From the NCBI RefSeq assembly GCF_000003815.2, contig NC_049979.1, positions 33,892,420 through 33,956,419 on the forward strand: a stretch of 64,000 bases of DNA, given 5' to 3'. A program made the position numbers and the translations under genes. The number at the start of each line of letters is the position of its first letter. The stretch's first letter is position 1. The DNA comes from Branchiostoma floridae. Taxonomy: Eukaryota; Chordata; Leptocardii; Amphioxiformes; Branchiostomatidae. The notes under the pieces are model-generated. The model was not told where the DNA came from. It searched no databases and saw nothing but the letters and a program-made list of their open reading frames with translations. Of this stretch, positions 44,560 through 55,379 are shown one piece after another.

Positions 44560-44690
44560 ACAGGGCTGGAAATACCACCTGCATATGCAGGTTAGTGCAG
44601 GTGAAATTGGAGCTGTGCAGGTATCTTTGCTTTCTACCTGCACCTAACCTGCACTGGTCCATGCACTGATTGTACACGCTCATAGTGGGG
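44560..44690. mobile_element. MITE-like unit rich in ACCTGCA / TGCAGGT
   Basis: Starts CAGGGCTGGAAATACCACCT and contains inverted AGGTTAGTGCAGGT and ACCTGCACCTAACCT. Right end unclear. Confidence 0.5.
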
Positions 44691-44787
44691 CTAGTACTTC
44701 CCGATTGGCGGTAAAGGCCATATAGATCACCATTCTGGTGGCCCTACTTTCCTTTGTCCTAATCCTCGAGATCATCCTTTTGTGATC

Positions 44788-44818
<31 letters not shown>

Positions 44819-44852
44819 CTCTCTCACTCTCTCTCTCACTCTCTGTGTTTTA
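44788..44852. repeat. (CT)n microsatellite
   Basis: CT and CTTT runs about 40 bases upstream of the GPCR start codon. Confidence 0.95.
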
Positions 44853-45089
44853 TCTATTTTATTCTATACATCCTATTCTCGTAATCACGATGGAATAATG
44901 ATTAATAAGGCTACTCGCGGATGCTGCTACTCGAGGATGTTGTTGCTCGTATTCAGCGCTGTGCTTCGCTACGTTGGGGCAACATTTGCTTCTGAACCCG
45001 GCTTCAACTCGACAACTGAAACGGGCTTTTCAATCGACTCATCAACCCTGCACAACGGTTCGTTTGAGGACTGTGGCATCAATACACCC

Positions 45090-46161
45090 ATGTCCAGTAT
45101 CAGGGTGAAATGTACGAAGTTGTCCTAAGTTAAGTTAGATGTCAGAAGTTGTCCAAAGTTATCCAAAGTTGTCCGAAGTTGTCCGAAGTTATGACGTCAC
45201 GCTAACCATGACGTCATCCTAACTTTGGACAGTCAGTCAGGGGGTGTACGGAGTTGTCCGAAGTTGTCCGAAGTTATGACGTCATCTTAATTTTGACGTC
45301 ATCCAAACTTTGTATAAAAAGACGGGGGGTTACCGAAATTGTCGGAAGTTGAGACGTAAATATAAAAGTGATTAGATCGAGATCTAAAAAGTCTGTGTTT
45401 TTGGTGGGACATAACGTTAAGAGGAGAAATAAAAGACAAAAAGACATGAAATAAGTGAATTTGTTACAATGCATGAACATTGATTTTGTGCTGATTAATG
45501 TGCATCTATATTTTATTTGTTTATATGCGTGAGTGGTGTGTATCTTATTTACATATGTATAAGTTTTTACTATGTGTTAATTAACTTTGGACAAGTTCGT
45601 ACACATGCCGCCCTACCCTGCCTACTGTACGAAGTTAGATGACGTCACATAACTTTGCACAACTTAGGACAACTTTGCACACTTGTTGACCTACCCTGCC
45701 TACTGTCCGAAGTTAGATGACGTCACGTAACTTTGCACAACTTAGGACAACTTTGCACACTTGTTGACTTACCCCGCCCACTGTCCGAAGTTAGATGACG
45801 TCACGTAACTTTGCACAACTTAGGACAACTTTGCACACTTGTTGACCTACCCTGCCCACTGTCCGAAGTTAGATGACGTCACTTAACTTTGCACAACTTA
45901 GGACAACTTTGCACACTTGTTGACCTACCCCGCCCACTGTCCGAAGTTAGATGACGTCACGTAACTTTGCACAACTTCGGACAACTTCGTACACTTGACA
46001 CCTTACCCTGCCTACTGTACGAAGTTAGATTACGTCATCCAATAAATGTTTTGACGTCATCTGTGACTCCCAATATAGCCTCAAAACCAGTAGGAAACGG
46101 TTGTAACTTCGTACAACTTCGTACACCCTAACTTCGTGCACTTCACCCTGATACTGGACAT
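45090..46161. mobile_element. Foldback-type element with 78-bp tandem repeats
   Basis: Ends ATGTCCAGTATCAGGGTGAA and its complement. The interior has GAAGTTGTCC-type units on the left and, on the right, five 78-bp units starting CTGTCCGAAGTTAGATGACG at 45625, 45703, 45781, 45859 and 45937, with a sixth start at 46015. No ORF. Inserted in the N-terminal coding region of the GPCR. Confidence 0.85.
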
Positions 46162-46275
46162 AGCTCCATCAATACGACATTCACCGTCAGTTCCAGAGCA
46201 TCAGGAAAACTCACATCAAACGTCTCCAAATGTTTGGAAAACGTTTCAATAGGTCCGTCGTTTCCCGACCCCGTA

Positions 46276-46466
46276 ATACCCCCTTCACATTAGGCGCGAT
46301 TCGATCGGACGACGAGCCTGCGAGCTCTAATTTACGAGGAGGCATGACCCTGATGCCGACGAAAAAAATGGACATTTCCCCCTTCCCGGCCAGGTCATGC
46401 CTCCTCGAAATTTAGAGCTCGCAGACTCATCGTCCGATCGAATCGCGCCTAATGTGAAGGGGGTAT
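46276..46466. mobile_element. Palindromic MITE, 191 bp, TA target duplication
   Basis: ATACCCCCTTCACATTAGGC at the left and its complement at the right, with the inversion continuing through CGATTCGATCGGACGA and GAGGAGGCATGACC. TA at 46274-46275 and 46467-46468. Same family as 16965-17126. Confidence 0.9.
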
Positions 46467-47324
46467 TACACAGGCTCCCGCGTACGCTGCAGTATGTCTT
46501 GGCTTCTGGTCGGTGGTGGCAAACAGCCTCCCTCTAGCTGCCATCATGAAACACGAACATCTCCACACACCTGCGTACATCCTCATGGCCAATCTGGCTG
46601 CCAGTGACGTTCTGACGGGTATAGACTTCAATATTTTTGCCGGTTGTTCGGTTTTGTACTACTTCCACACCGAGACCAACCCGTCCGAAACCATGTTGCG
46701 ACTCCAGTTCACGCTCCTCTTGCTCTCCGGACTGTCCTCAGCCTACAGTTTGCTAGCCTTGACGACCGAGCGCCACTGGTTCATCGTCCACGGGATGACA
46801 TACGTCAACAAAGTCACCGACGACAAGTGTAAGGTCGTTGTCTTGATCGTCTGGCTGTGGTCTGTGTTGTTGGCGATGCTGCCAAACTTCGGGTGGCACT
46901 GCGCGAGCCGTGCGGAGGAGGGATGCCTGCGGAGGATTGCTCCTCAGCTACGTGGTGCTCATCTTAGCGTTCGTTTTCATCCCGATGGCCGGGATCGTCT
47001 TTTTCAACCTGAGCGTCTTCTGGTGTCTCTGGAAACACGTGAACGCCATCGCTGCACAAGAAGCCGCCGTGCGTCAGCAGAAAATCTGCAGTCACCGTCG
47101 TCATCATCACCGTTGTGATCCTCGTGGGGTGGTTGCCATTTTCTATCAAGATGACCATGTTCACCCAAGACAGCGTTTCAATGGCTGTGTTTGTCTTCAT
47201 CATCTTGAACTCCGCCATCAACCCTGTGATCTACGGGTTCCGTCTACAGGAGGGCCGACGCGGTGTCGCACGGCTCTTTCGTAACAACCACTTGCACGCC
47301 GGAAACGTCGAACTCAATCCGTAG

Positions 47325-47955
47325 ATTGAACGGAGCAGAAACTCTCATCAAATAGTCTGTTATTCTTCGGTCGCCGGTGCCAGTAGGGGCTGTAGCCCTG
47401 GTCGGGCTGTGAAGCTACAAATTCGTCCCCTGAACTGTAGAATACCGCGGGGATATCGGGGTTTTCAAGGGTACGTCTCTACATATATTTGTTGCCGGGT
47501 CCCGGGTTGATTTTAACTCCGACATAAATAAAACAAATCCGGGGCCCGGTCGGACCCAAATTTAGGTTATTTTGCTTTCATTTGCTTCATGTCTTTGACT
47601 GAAAGAATACTCGGTTTCTGTGAATTCTCTGTAAGTCAACGCAATCGTGAGCCCAGCTTTAATATCCATATTATAAGATATCTTTATTCTACAAGTCTAC
47701 ATTTCATGATATACAAATATGAGAAGAAACTGTGTTTAGTATGAAGTGTTGTACTATACATGTAGAACATAACATCTCCAGTTCCTTATGTATTTGTACA
47801 GCCACATCAAAAAATGAATACATGAAAAATTCGAAGCTATGGTCTTTGTATTTTATATTTATCATTTATTCTGTGGTTGCGGTTAAGGGAAGCCTTTAAT
47901 GCGCTTCAATCCAATCACTGTAAAACGACTTTCAAGAGGCGAACTGGCCCCATCT
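47325..47955. other. Intergenic, no gene seen
   Basis: No supported ORF or repeat. Confidence 0.35.
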
Positions 47956-47961
47956 AGTAAT

Positions 47962-48181
47962 TACTGTAAAAGAGAAATGTTTACGTCGATTTAAATTCGC
48001 GGGATGGAAAAATGGAGTGTTCGCGGTGTTTGTTTGTTTTTTAAGTTCACGGTTGATAATTTAAACAAGGGTTTCGGCGGTTAGAAGACAAAACAAGAAA
48101 ATTTTGACGGTGGTATTCAGGTCTCGGCAAATTGGTCACCGTGAACATAAAACCATCGCGAACATTTCCGCTTTTACAGTA
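47962..48181. mobile_element. MITE with TACTGTAAAAGnGAAATGTT termini
   Basis: TACTGTAAAAGAGAAATGTT at the left and AACATTTCCGCTTTTACAGTA at the right are inverted copies; TTCACGGT and CACCGTGAAC continue the theme inside. A related fragment lies at 51588-51645 in intron 1 of the Ig gene. Confidence 0.75.
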
Positions 48182-49495
48182 CCTGATAATGAGAACGGAT
48201 GTTTGTCCGTCTAGCCCGTAAATCTACCCTAATGGGAGTGAAATCAGGGCAATAACGTCAGGTGTTCAGCTGGAAAATGCACCGCCTAAATGATCGTGAC
48301 ATTTTATACGCGACGGAAGAAAAGTACAGTGTTGTCAAGATAAGGCGTATTGGATGTCACACATATGAATGCATTGTGAACCTAAATGTAAAGGTGGTCC
48401 AATAGCATTTTTAGGCCGCGGGGGCTTTTTTTCTGGACTTCCAACGACCTTTCATCCACTGTTGTCGTCACACTCGCGACAGGTCACATGTTCATGTCAC
48501 GTGTCTAAAGCGTTTGGGTCAGACGACTGAAGAGGACTGAGTGATTCCATTTGTAAATCGAAACTCCTGAAAGTACTCCTGTGATAGTGGCAGCCTAGAT
48601 GTGTGTTGTCCACAGCTACACCTGTTGGTTTTAAAAAAAATCAATTCATGAATGAAAATCAAGTATGGTATCTTTTTCATTGAAAATTTATGCAGTGATC
48701 ATTCCAAGATACGATTCTACTCCCGTTTTCTATCGCTAGTTTTCCTCGAGTAGTATGGAAACAAGGTCATATCATCCGTGTCAAGTCAACAGTTGGGTGC
48801 AGTACGTAATCGACACGGTAGATGGCACTTCAAGCTTAATGTAATACTTCGTGCATTTGCAATGATTCGGTACATTCTACTTTTATTTTTCTCGATCCGG
48901 ACCCAGGGGGGAATTTATACCATTGATATGCATTGCATTACGAAAATGAAGACATCATATTTACAGGAATTACGTTGTATGCTTTGCGAATTAAAGTGTC
49001 AACTTAAACTGAAAATTTATTACTAAGTCTAGATCTATATTGAACGTCTAATCAATGATAATTCTAGAAATACCATACCTGTTCAACGTGATATTAATGT
49101 AACTTACTTTGCTGGTCTTACTTGTGCTGGGTAGCGTTGTTAAGTCATCCTAACAAGGAAAATGGTAAAGAATAAGTCGTCATGATTTTAGACAGACTTT
49201 GAAACAGGACAAACCTAAAGCAATCCTTTACAATGCAGATACATATTGGCATAGAACAAACGATCAATTTATAGACAGTAAAATCTAATGGGAACTTTTT
49301 GCTAAACTACTTCAGCGAAGAAACAAAACTGATTGCAACATTCAAAGGGTAATAAAATGTTTCGTTTTCTCCATTTTACTGCATCATTGTAGCTGTATGT
49401 TATTATCATATGTAACTGTATTATGTATTATGATTGAAGGAAGACATGGTGCGTTTATATACACCGATATGAGTACTCTTAAATAGTATTGTCAG
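48182..49495. other. Intergenic, no gene seen
   Basis: Only short frames without motifs. Confidence 0.35.
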
Positions 49496-49499
49496 TGAA

Positions 49500-52400
49500 C
49501 TATGATGCTGTGGGTTGTAAATACACTTTATTTATCTCAGGTAAAACGAAACATTTTTGGGTTGAAGAGCGATGAATACTTTGTGTGTTTGTAACCTTGT
49601 ACTTGTCGCATTTCCGTTTTAATTCGTCGTAATTCCGCTTGGTTATTACCCACATCACAGAGAAGACAACTGCCACGACTAGCGCCAATGTGAGGAAGAC
49701 TGCGAGACAAACAGTTGTAGTATCCGTGCCTGTGTTGAGAAGTCATGATATCATTGTTTAAAACCGTTATGGCCTAAGTTGCATGTAGTTCAATTCGTTG
49801 ATACAACATGGTTTATAGTTTTATCTATTTTTGATTACCAGTGCTTTACTTATTTGTAAAGTGGAGTTGTCTTCCATGTAGGATGATCATCTACACAGAT
49901 AAATAAAACATCGATGTCTTTCGGTAAATCTGAATAAGATAACTACATTTCGATGTGGATCGTAGTAGCACTGGGTAGGATATAAACTAGTCTACTTTAA
50001 TGTCTGGTGGGCGTTTTGGCGGTTTTATCTATTTCACACAATACCCCGTTGCTAGTAGCCGTAGTCTTTTCGCGGTCTACCGACGTGGTTAGCAAAAGGA
50101 AGACAAGATTGGCAATAAAAATATTATTGCCATGACGACGATTGAGGGGAACAACAATACAGCTCAAATCAGAAATAGGCTGGAACTTCCCTGTCGCACT
50201 ATCCCTGGCACAATATACGAGCCCACCTGTAACATAAACCTACAGCCAGCAGAAATATACTATCCCTGGTACAGCACAATGGTCTGCCAGTAACCTAAAC
50301 CTACAGCTGAACACTACAGTGTGTAGTGGAGGATAAAAAATAAGGAAGAACCAACTGTTTCCAGTACTTCCGTCCTTGAATGACTTTCTTGCACCTCACA
50401 TGGCTGTCCTACTTCGTAATATTCCAGTCCTTGGATAGTATAGTAAGGCCTCAAACAATTACGTTTGGCTCTGAATATGATAACCATCTGGATGCCATCA
50501 TTCAAGATCATGACCTGTATATAAAGTATTTCCTGTCTGCCTGTGGCCTTGAACAAACTCTAGAAAAGAAAATGTATCCTTCATAACATAACATAACCAA
50601 GACAACGTGATCCATTGGACAGAGTGTCCCTGTCTACCATTTAAGTTTCAAAGGACAAATTCCTCCAGGGAACCAGTGTGACCTACATTCCACCATTGCA
50701 TACCAGAGATACATCTGGAACAGATTTGGGGGGGTGGGGGCTTGCATACCCAGCATACTGCATTCCTGTGGAAAAATTCCTGTGCAATTCCTAGAATTTT
50801 TGCAGACTGAATGCAATATATACAACTTGACGACTCCCCTGAGGCGTCGTCAAAAAATTGAGGCAACAAATACTACAGAGGATATGGCACCCAGGTTACC
50901 TACCGCCACCCTCCTAAATGGTTTTAACTATATAAACAAAGGTTTGTCCATACCTTGCAGTTTTCTGGCGTTCTCTACGTCTGGGTCGGATTTGGCCTCT
51001 AGTAGTAAATATAAAGAAAACAATTTTGAAATAAGACAAAACATTTCTTACTCACCAAAACAGAACAAGGACGTTATATGAGAAGTAGTAAGCTGTAAAT
51101 ATAGTTACTACAATGACGAATAACCAAACAAAAACGTTAAGCAAATTTGCAAAATCAACATTGCTACATACCTGTTACATTGACGTAAACCCTTGCATTT
51201 CCGTAGCCCTCGCCATAGAATCGTATCTCAGTCTCTATAGACATACTGTTGGTCACATTTACAAGTTCAAACGTCAGGCCTCCAATTGAAGAGTCCTCCG
51301 ACCACCATATCGTCATGTTAGCTCTGTTATGGAACATATTTACACAGCCAACGACTCCATTTGGGGTCGTCGTTTCACAGTAGCTCTCTCTGTCCTCCGA
51401 CCAAACTGTAGCTCTGAGATTTTCGGCATTGTGTACGTCTGTGCTGATGCTGAAAGACAGTCGTGCTGTTTGGCCGACTTCTACCGTTACACTGGAGCGG
51501 GTGGGCTGCACCTGCACATCGTTACCGCTAGAGGCCGCCACCACAGCAACACCTGAAAAAGGTGGGGATACAACATGATATATCCTCTACTGTAAATTTG
51601 GAAATGTTTGTGGTGTTTTTATTTTCGTAGTTTCACGGTGACCACTCCGCCGCAAAATTATGACGTCGCAATACGTTTCGATTGATATACTGTTCTGCAT
51701 TATTGTTCCAACCGCAAACTAAAATGCTATTTCTGTTTTTAACACGAAATTACGTCCCCGAAAAAATATATTAAATGGATTCACAGTTTGATGTACCTTG
51801 CATAGTACTGTTTTAAATAGGCCATACATGACATTAACAGTGCCAATATCCCCATCACGGTCTCTGAACTTATGCCGATGCACATATTTGTCTGACCTTA
51901 CAGGTCCTTTGTCCTCATCGATTGGTTATTTACACGTTAGAAATTTCTAGAGCGTCAAAGGTACGACATACGTGAGCTCACTGCCAACAGTTCTGAACTT
52001 CCGACCCACAAGCGTTCCTAAGATCTCCTATTGTGCTAGACCAAGTCTCAGAACACGCTAAATAGTTCGTACCATACTCCTAGCTGCTATCATTCATTGG
52101 ACAAATTATAATTATAGACGTCTAAAATGCGAATCCTTCCGAGCAACGTACGTCTTTCCTTGTACCATGCATGATGACCATATATGGGTAAAGATTTCAG
52201 GTGGAGCCATGCATGCCTTTTATATCATGTAACGTTAACAGTCATTTTACCATATTAGGATTGTCACGAGGAAATGACTCGACAGAACACCAGGTGGCTC
52301 ACAGAGTGTGACCTTATTATCATACATATGTAAACAACAAGCGTCACACCTGTTGCATTGCGCAATCACCGTATAGTATTCTTATAGCGGGTACATATTG

Positions 52401-53411
52401 TCTAGATTAAATATTACACGGTCAATATCTTGATTGAGTCTTGATTACGGCCGATTGAAATAGACGTTCATGCACATCTTTATATAACGTTAAATGTGTC
52501 ACATCTCAATGCCAAAACATGTCTGTACATGTACTTGAAAATTAGATGGGTCCTACAAAGGCGTCCCCTGGGGATTTTTTTCATGCAAGAAAAAAGTAAA
52601 CAAACGCACATGCAAATGGTTGTTTCGTCCCTGAGTGCTAATGCAACGTAATAAGATCACGGTTATGTGGGCATTAAAAACATGTCGGAAAAGGAATAAC
52701 TTTTCTGAACATTTCCGACGCCCCTACACTACATGAAGTCATATTTCAGAAGGACGCCATAGTCAAATTCATTCGCATCCTCTTGGGGAATCCCCACAAT
52801 ATGGTTGACCTATATGTCGTTTCACCCAAGCTTGGTTGAGTGTTAATGATACGGTTTATGCTTGCCATAGTTCAATAAGCTTCCAATCATGATGTTATGT
52901 CTCAAATTTGTAACGGTAGTTTTAGATTCCCAATATGACATTAATGATACATATCTGTATGAATAAGCAAATTCATACCGAAACGCTAGTGAACAAAACA
53001 AGTGAAACGTAATGGATATACGGTATACAACAAAGATATGAGAAAACAATAACAGCATCGAAATCTGATAGGTTAACTCACTGACATATGAATTACGAAG
53101 TTCCACTTCAACTAATCCATTATCTCTGACCCCTGTAGCCAATGGTCAATAAAACGACCCACATTTTGAATATTGATTGTATCAGTTGATGCTAGTATAG
53201 AAGTCGGTCATTAGTTACACTGTTTCTGATATTTCATTGTCCACATCAGTCTAACTTGTAGTTCCATAACGGCAATTAACAGATAAACTCATACATTTAT
53301 GTACACTACAAAGAGGGCAATAGTAATTAAGATTCACACACCTTGATCAAAAATTCCTTCTCCCAGCAGTACACAGACAGCGAAGAAGTAGAAAGATAAA
53401 GAACCCCCCAT
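49500..53411 (-). CDS. Small type I membrane protein with one Ig-like domain; three exons
   Basis: Exons on the minus strand: 53411-53342, 51552-51172 and 49729-49500. Both introns are GT-AG and in phase 1, giving one 226-residue frame. Exon 1 encodes a signal peptide (MGGSLSFYFFAVCVLLGEG). Exon 2 encodes a single Ig-like domain of about 125 residues (VQPTRSSVTVEVGQTARLSF, cysteines in SYCETT and VGCVN, potential N-glycosylation at NMT, NVT and NVT). The two cysteines lie close together, unlike the usual wide Ig pair, so the fold is an inference from the strand pattern. Exon 3 gives a transmembrane helix (CLAVFLTLALVVAVVFSVMW) and a tail of about 50 residues with NYDEL and VYLQP. Possibly a small surface receptor or adhesion molecule. 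Confidence 0.8.
50200..50330. repeat. Two-copy tandem repeat in intron 2 of the Ig gene
   Basis: CTATCCCTGG(C/T)ACA and GTAAC(A/C)TAAACCTACAGC occur twice, about 63 bases apart. Confidence 0.65.
50730..50870. repeat. Dispersed repeat, related to 29985-30110
   Basis: Shares TCCTGTGCAATTCCTAGAAT and a CTGAGGCGTCGTC end block with the copy in intron 2 of the lectin-NHL gene. Confidence 0.6.
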
Positions 53412-55375
53412 CTTCTCTGTCTTCTCCGGTGTAACATTAAATAGAGGGCGAACAATCTTCCAATAAGAAGTCAGTTAAGATGCCCTAACCTAGAACCTGG
53501 AAGATCGAGTCCAGTTGATAAGTAGTACGTTTATTTTGTCGATTTCGTCCACATATGTCCTATGCGTGGCTCACTCTACAGTCAAAACGTAGGAATACAT
53601 GCATGACTATGTAACTACTATTAAAAGGTTGTTTTCCATGAGTCACGGGAAACACGAAGGCATCACGTGAACAAAGGAACTGGGCGACACGGCTTTGTTG
53701 TCGGGCTGTTTGAACAGGACAGGGGTCGATGAACTTCAGGCCACTTCCGCTTTTCTCATTCATCTGCTACCCAGAAATTGTGTTCCTAGCAGTAGTTTTT
53801 TTCCCTAAAGTGTATAAAAGATAACAGTGTCGTATCTTCCATTAGCATTGTAAATGGCATTGTAAATAGCATGAAGTGTGAAGAAATATATAAACCTGTA
53901 TTCTTCCTTCTGTGGGAAATTATTGCTTGAAACCGTCGGTGATTAAATCATGGCTGTTAAAGTACAACTACCGGGTGTGACAACCCTACAAAGTTCCGTC
54001 ACGTAAAAGGTTATCGCTTCTCCGAACGATCATTGCCATTTCCTAGCGCCCGATCTTGAATTTTTAATGCTCTGGACCCGTTCAATGTAGCACATTGGAA
54101 TCCTTCGGAAAAAATTCGGAAGACATATTTATGTGTTGCTAAAGCCGACAGAAGCAACGGATTACAGTGTTTAGTATATAAAAGTTTTCAATTATTGAGA
54201 CCACACGTACACTGCATGTTTTGAATCATGTCAACATGTCTTGTTTTGAATCATGTCAAAATGTCTTGTTTTGAATCATGCATATGTTTACATGTCATGT
54301 ATGAGTTGTCTTTGAGGCGTTATACAAGTTTTAAATAATTTTTATTTTTCGTGGCTGTTCTTGTGCGGGGGAGGGGGGGGGGTCAATGAGCAACTTTGTA
54401 AGTACCTTTAAATTCATATTGTCCTATTGAGAAAAGCGATTTCAAATGCTTTTTCATACTGTATATACATGTAAGGAAGCATTCTGAAGTACACACCATA
54501 GACACTGTAGGCTGATCTGCTTACTACATTTATCATGATCAGACTTGCTTGTGATGTCAGTTACTTAAGTGACATCTGTCCACACTGAAGCGTTGAATAA
54601 AATGAGATACTTACAGTCAGAAAACATTTATGGATTGTGTTTGTTTAATTGAAAAGATGTTGCAGTTGTGAATACTGTCATCATCATGGGACATGTATGT
54701 AGAATAGATGCTTTGACACTTCAGATTTGAGGCTGTGACCAACAATGGCCTAGTACTGAAGTGCATAATATGAATCACTGACTACATGTACTAGATCATA
54801 ACTCACACAATATGGATCAATGTTACATATGATATCAATCTCTCAAAATTTGCAATACGATTTATACTAATCTAACCTTTAGATTCAACCAGATTTTCCA
54901 TTACATAGAGTGTATCCATGTTCAATGACGTATTATGTATCAATGCAAATCTAGGAAAAATCAATACACACTAACGGTTGAAGACAGTTGTTGTATCATA
55001 CTACGTTGACATCTTCGTAAGTCGTACACCATCATTAAAGCTTCTTGCATAGTAAAACAGCAAAGCACTCTCGAGCTCTTCATTGATTTAAAAAATCTTG
55101 TAGCCAGACATTTGATACCAAATTATTTGATATAAATCTCCATCATCAATTCATACTAGTAAAACATTATATATTTTTTTCTCCGTCATCAATTGATAAC
55201 ACATTATATAACGCTATTTTTGTTTCCACATCATCAATTGAGTTGTTACATGATAGGTCTGTACCGCCTCCAGCGTTTTCATAATATATGATAATATAAT
55301 ATTGCTATTTGAGGAGTTTCATGGACCACTGATGCTCAAAATGCGTAAGACTAATTTTTGTTTTAAAAAGTGCTA
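53412..55375. other. Intergenic, no gene seen
   Basis: A G run near 54367 and three close copies of TTTTGAATCATGTCAA(C/A)ATGTCTTG near 54215-54270; otherwise nothing to call. Confidence 0.4.
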
Positions 55376-55379
55376 TAAA

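Larger units (their letters stand above)
44898..47324 (+). pseudogene. Rhodopsin-family GPCR, broken by two insertions and two frameshifts
   Basis: The N-terminal part (from 44898) has a signal-like LLLVFSAVLRYVGA and N-glycosylation sites; coding resumes at 46162 with SSINTTFTVSSRA and, after a second insertion, at 46468 with TM1 (AYAAVCLGFWSVVANSLPLA). TM2 holds LAASD, TM3 ends SLLALTTERHW (ERH for the usual DRY), and TM7 has NSAINPVIYGF. The frame shifts by one base at about 46925 (between TM4 and TM5) and again at about 47085 (before TM6), ending at the stop at 47324. The ERH motif and TM3 context recall S1P/LPA-like lipid receptors, a weak assignment. Elements at 45090-46161 and 46276-46466 interrupt the extracellular N-terminus. 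The frameshifts could be assembly errors, but the insertions alone would block a normal product unless spliced out. Confidence 0.8.

Noticed and set aside
45625..46040. CRISPR-like array
   Set aside because: The whole 78-bp unit is repeated with no variable spacers, and the DNA is animal.
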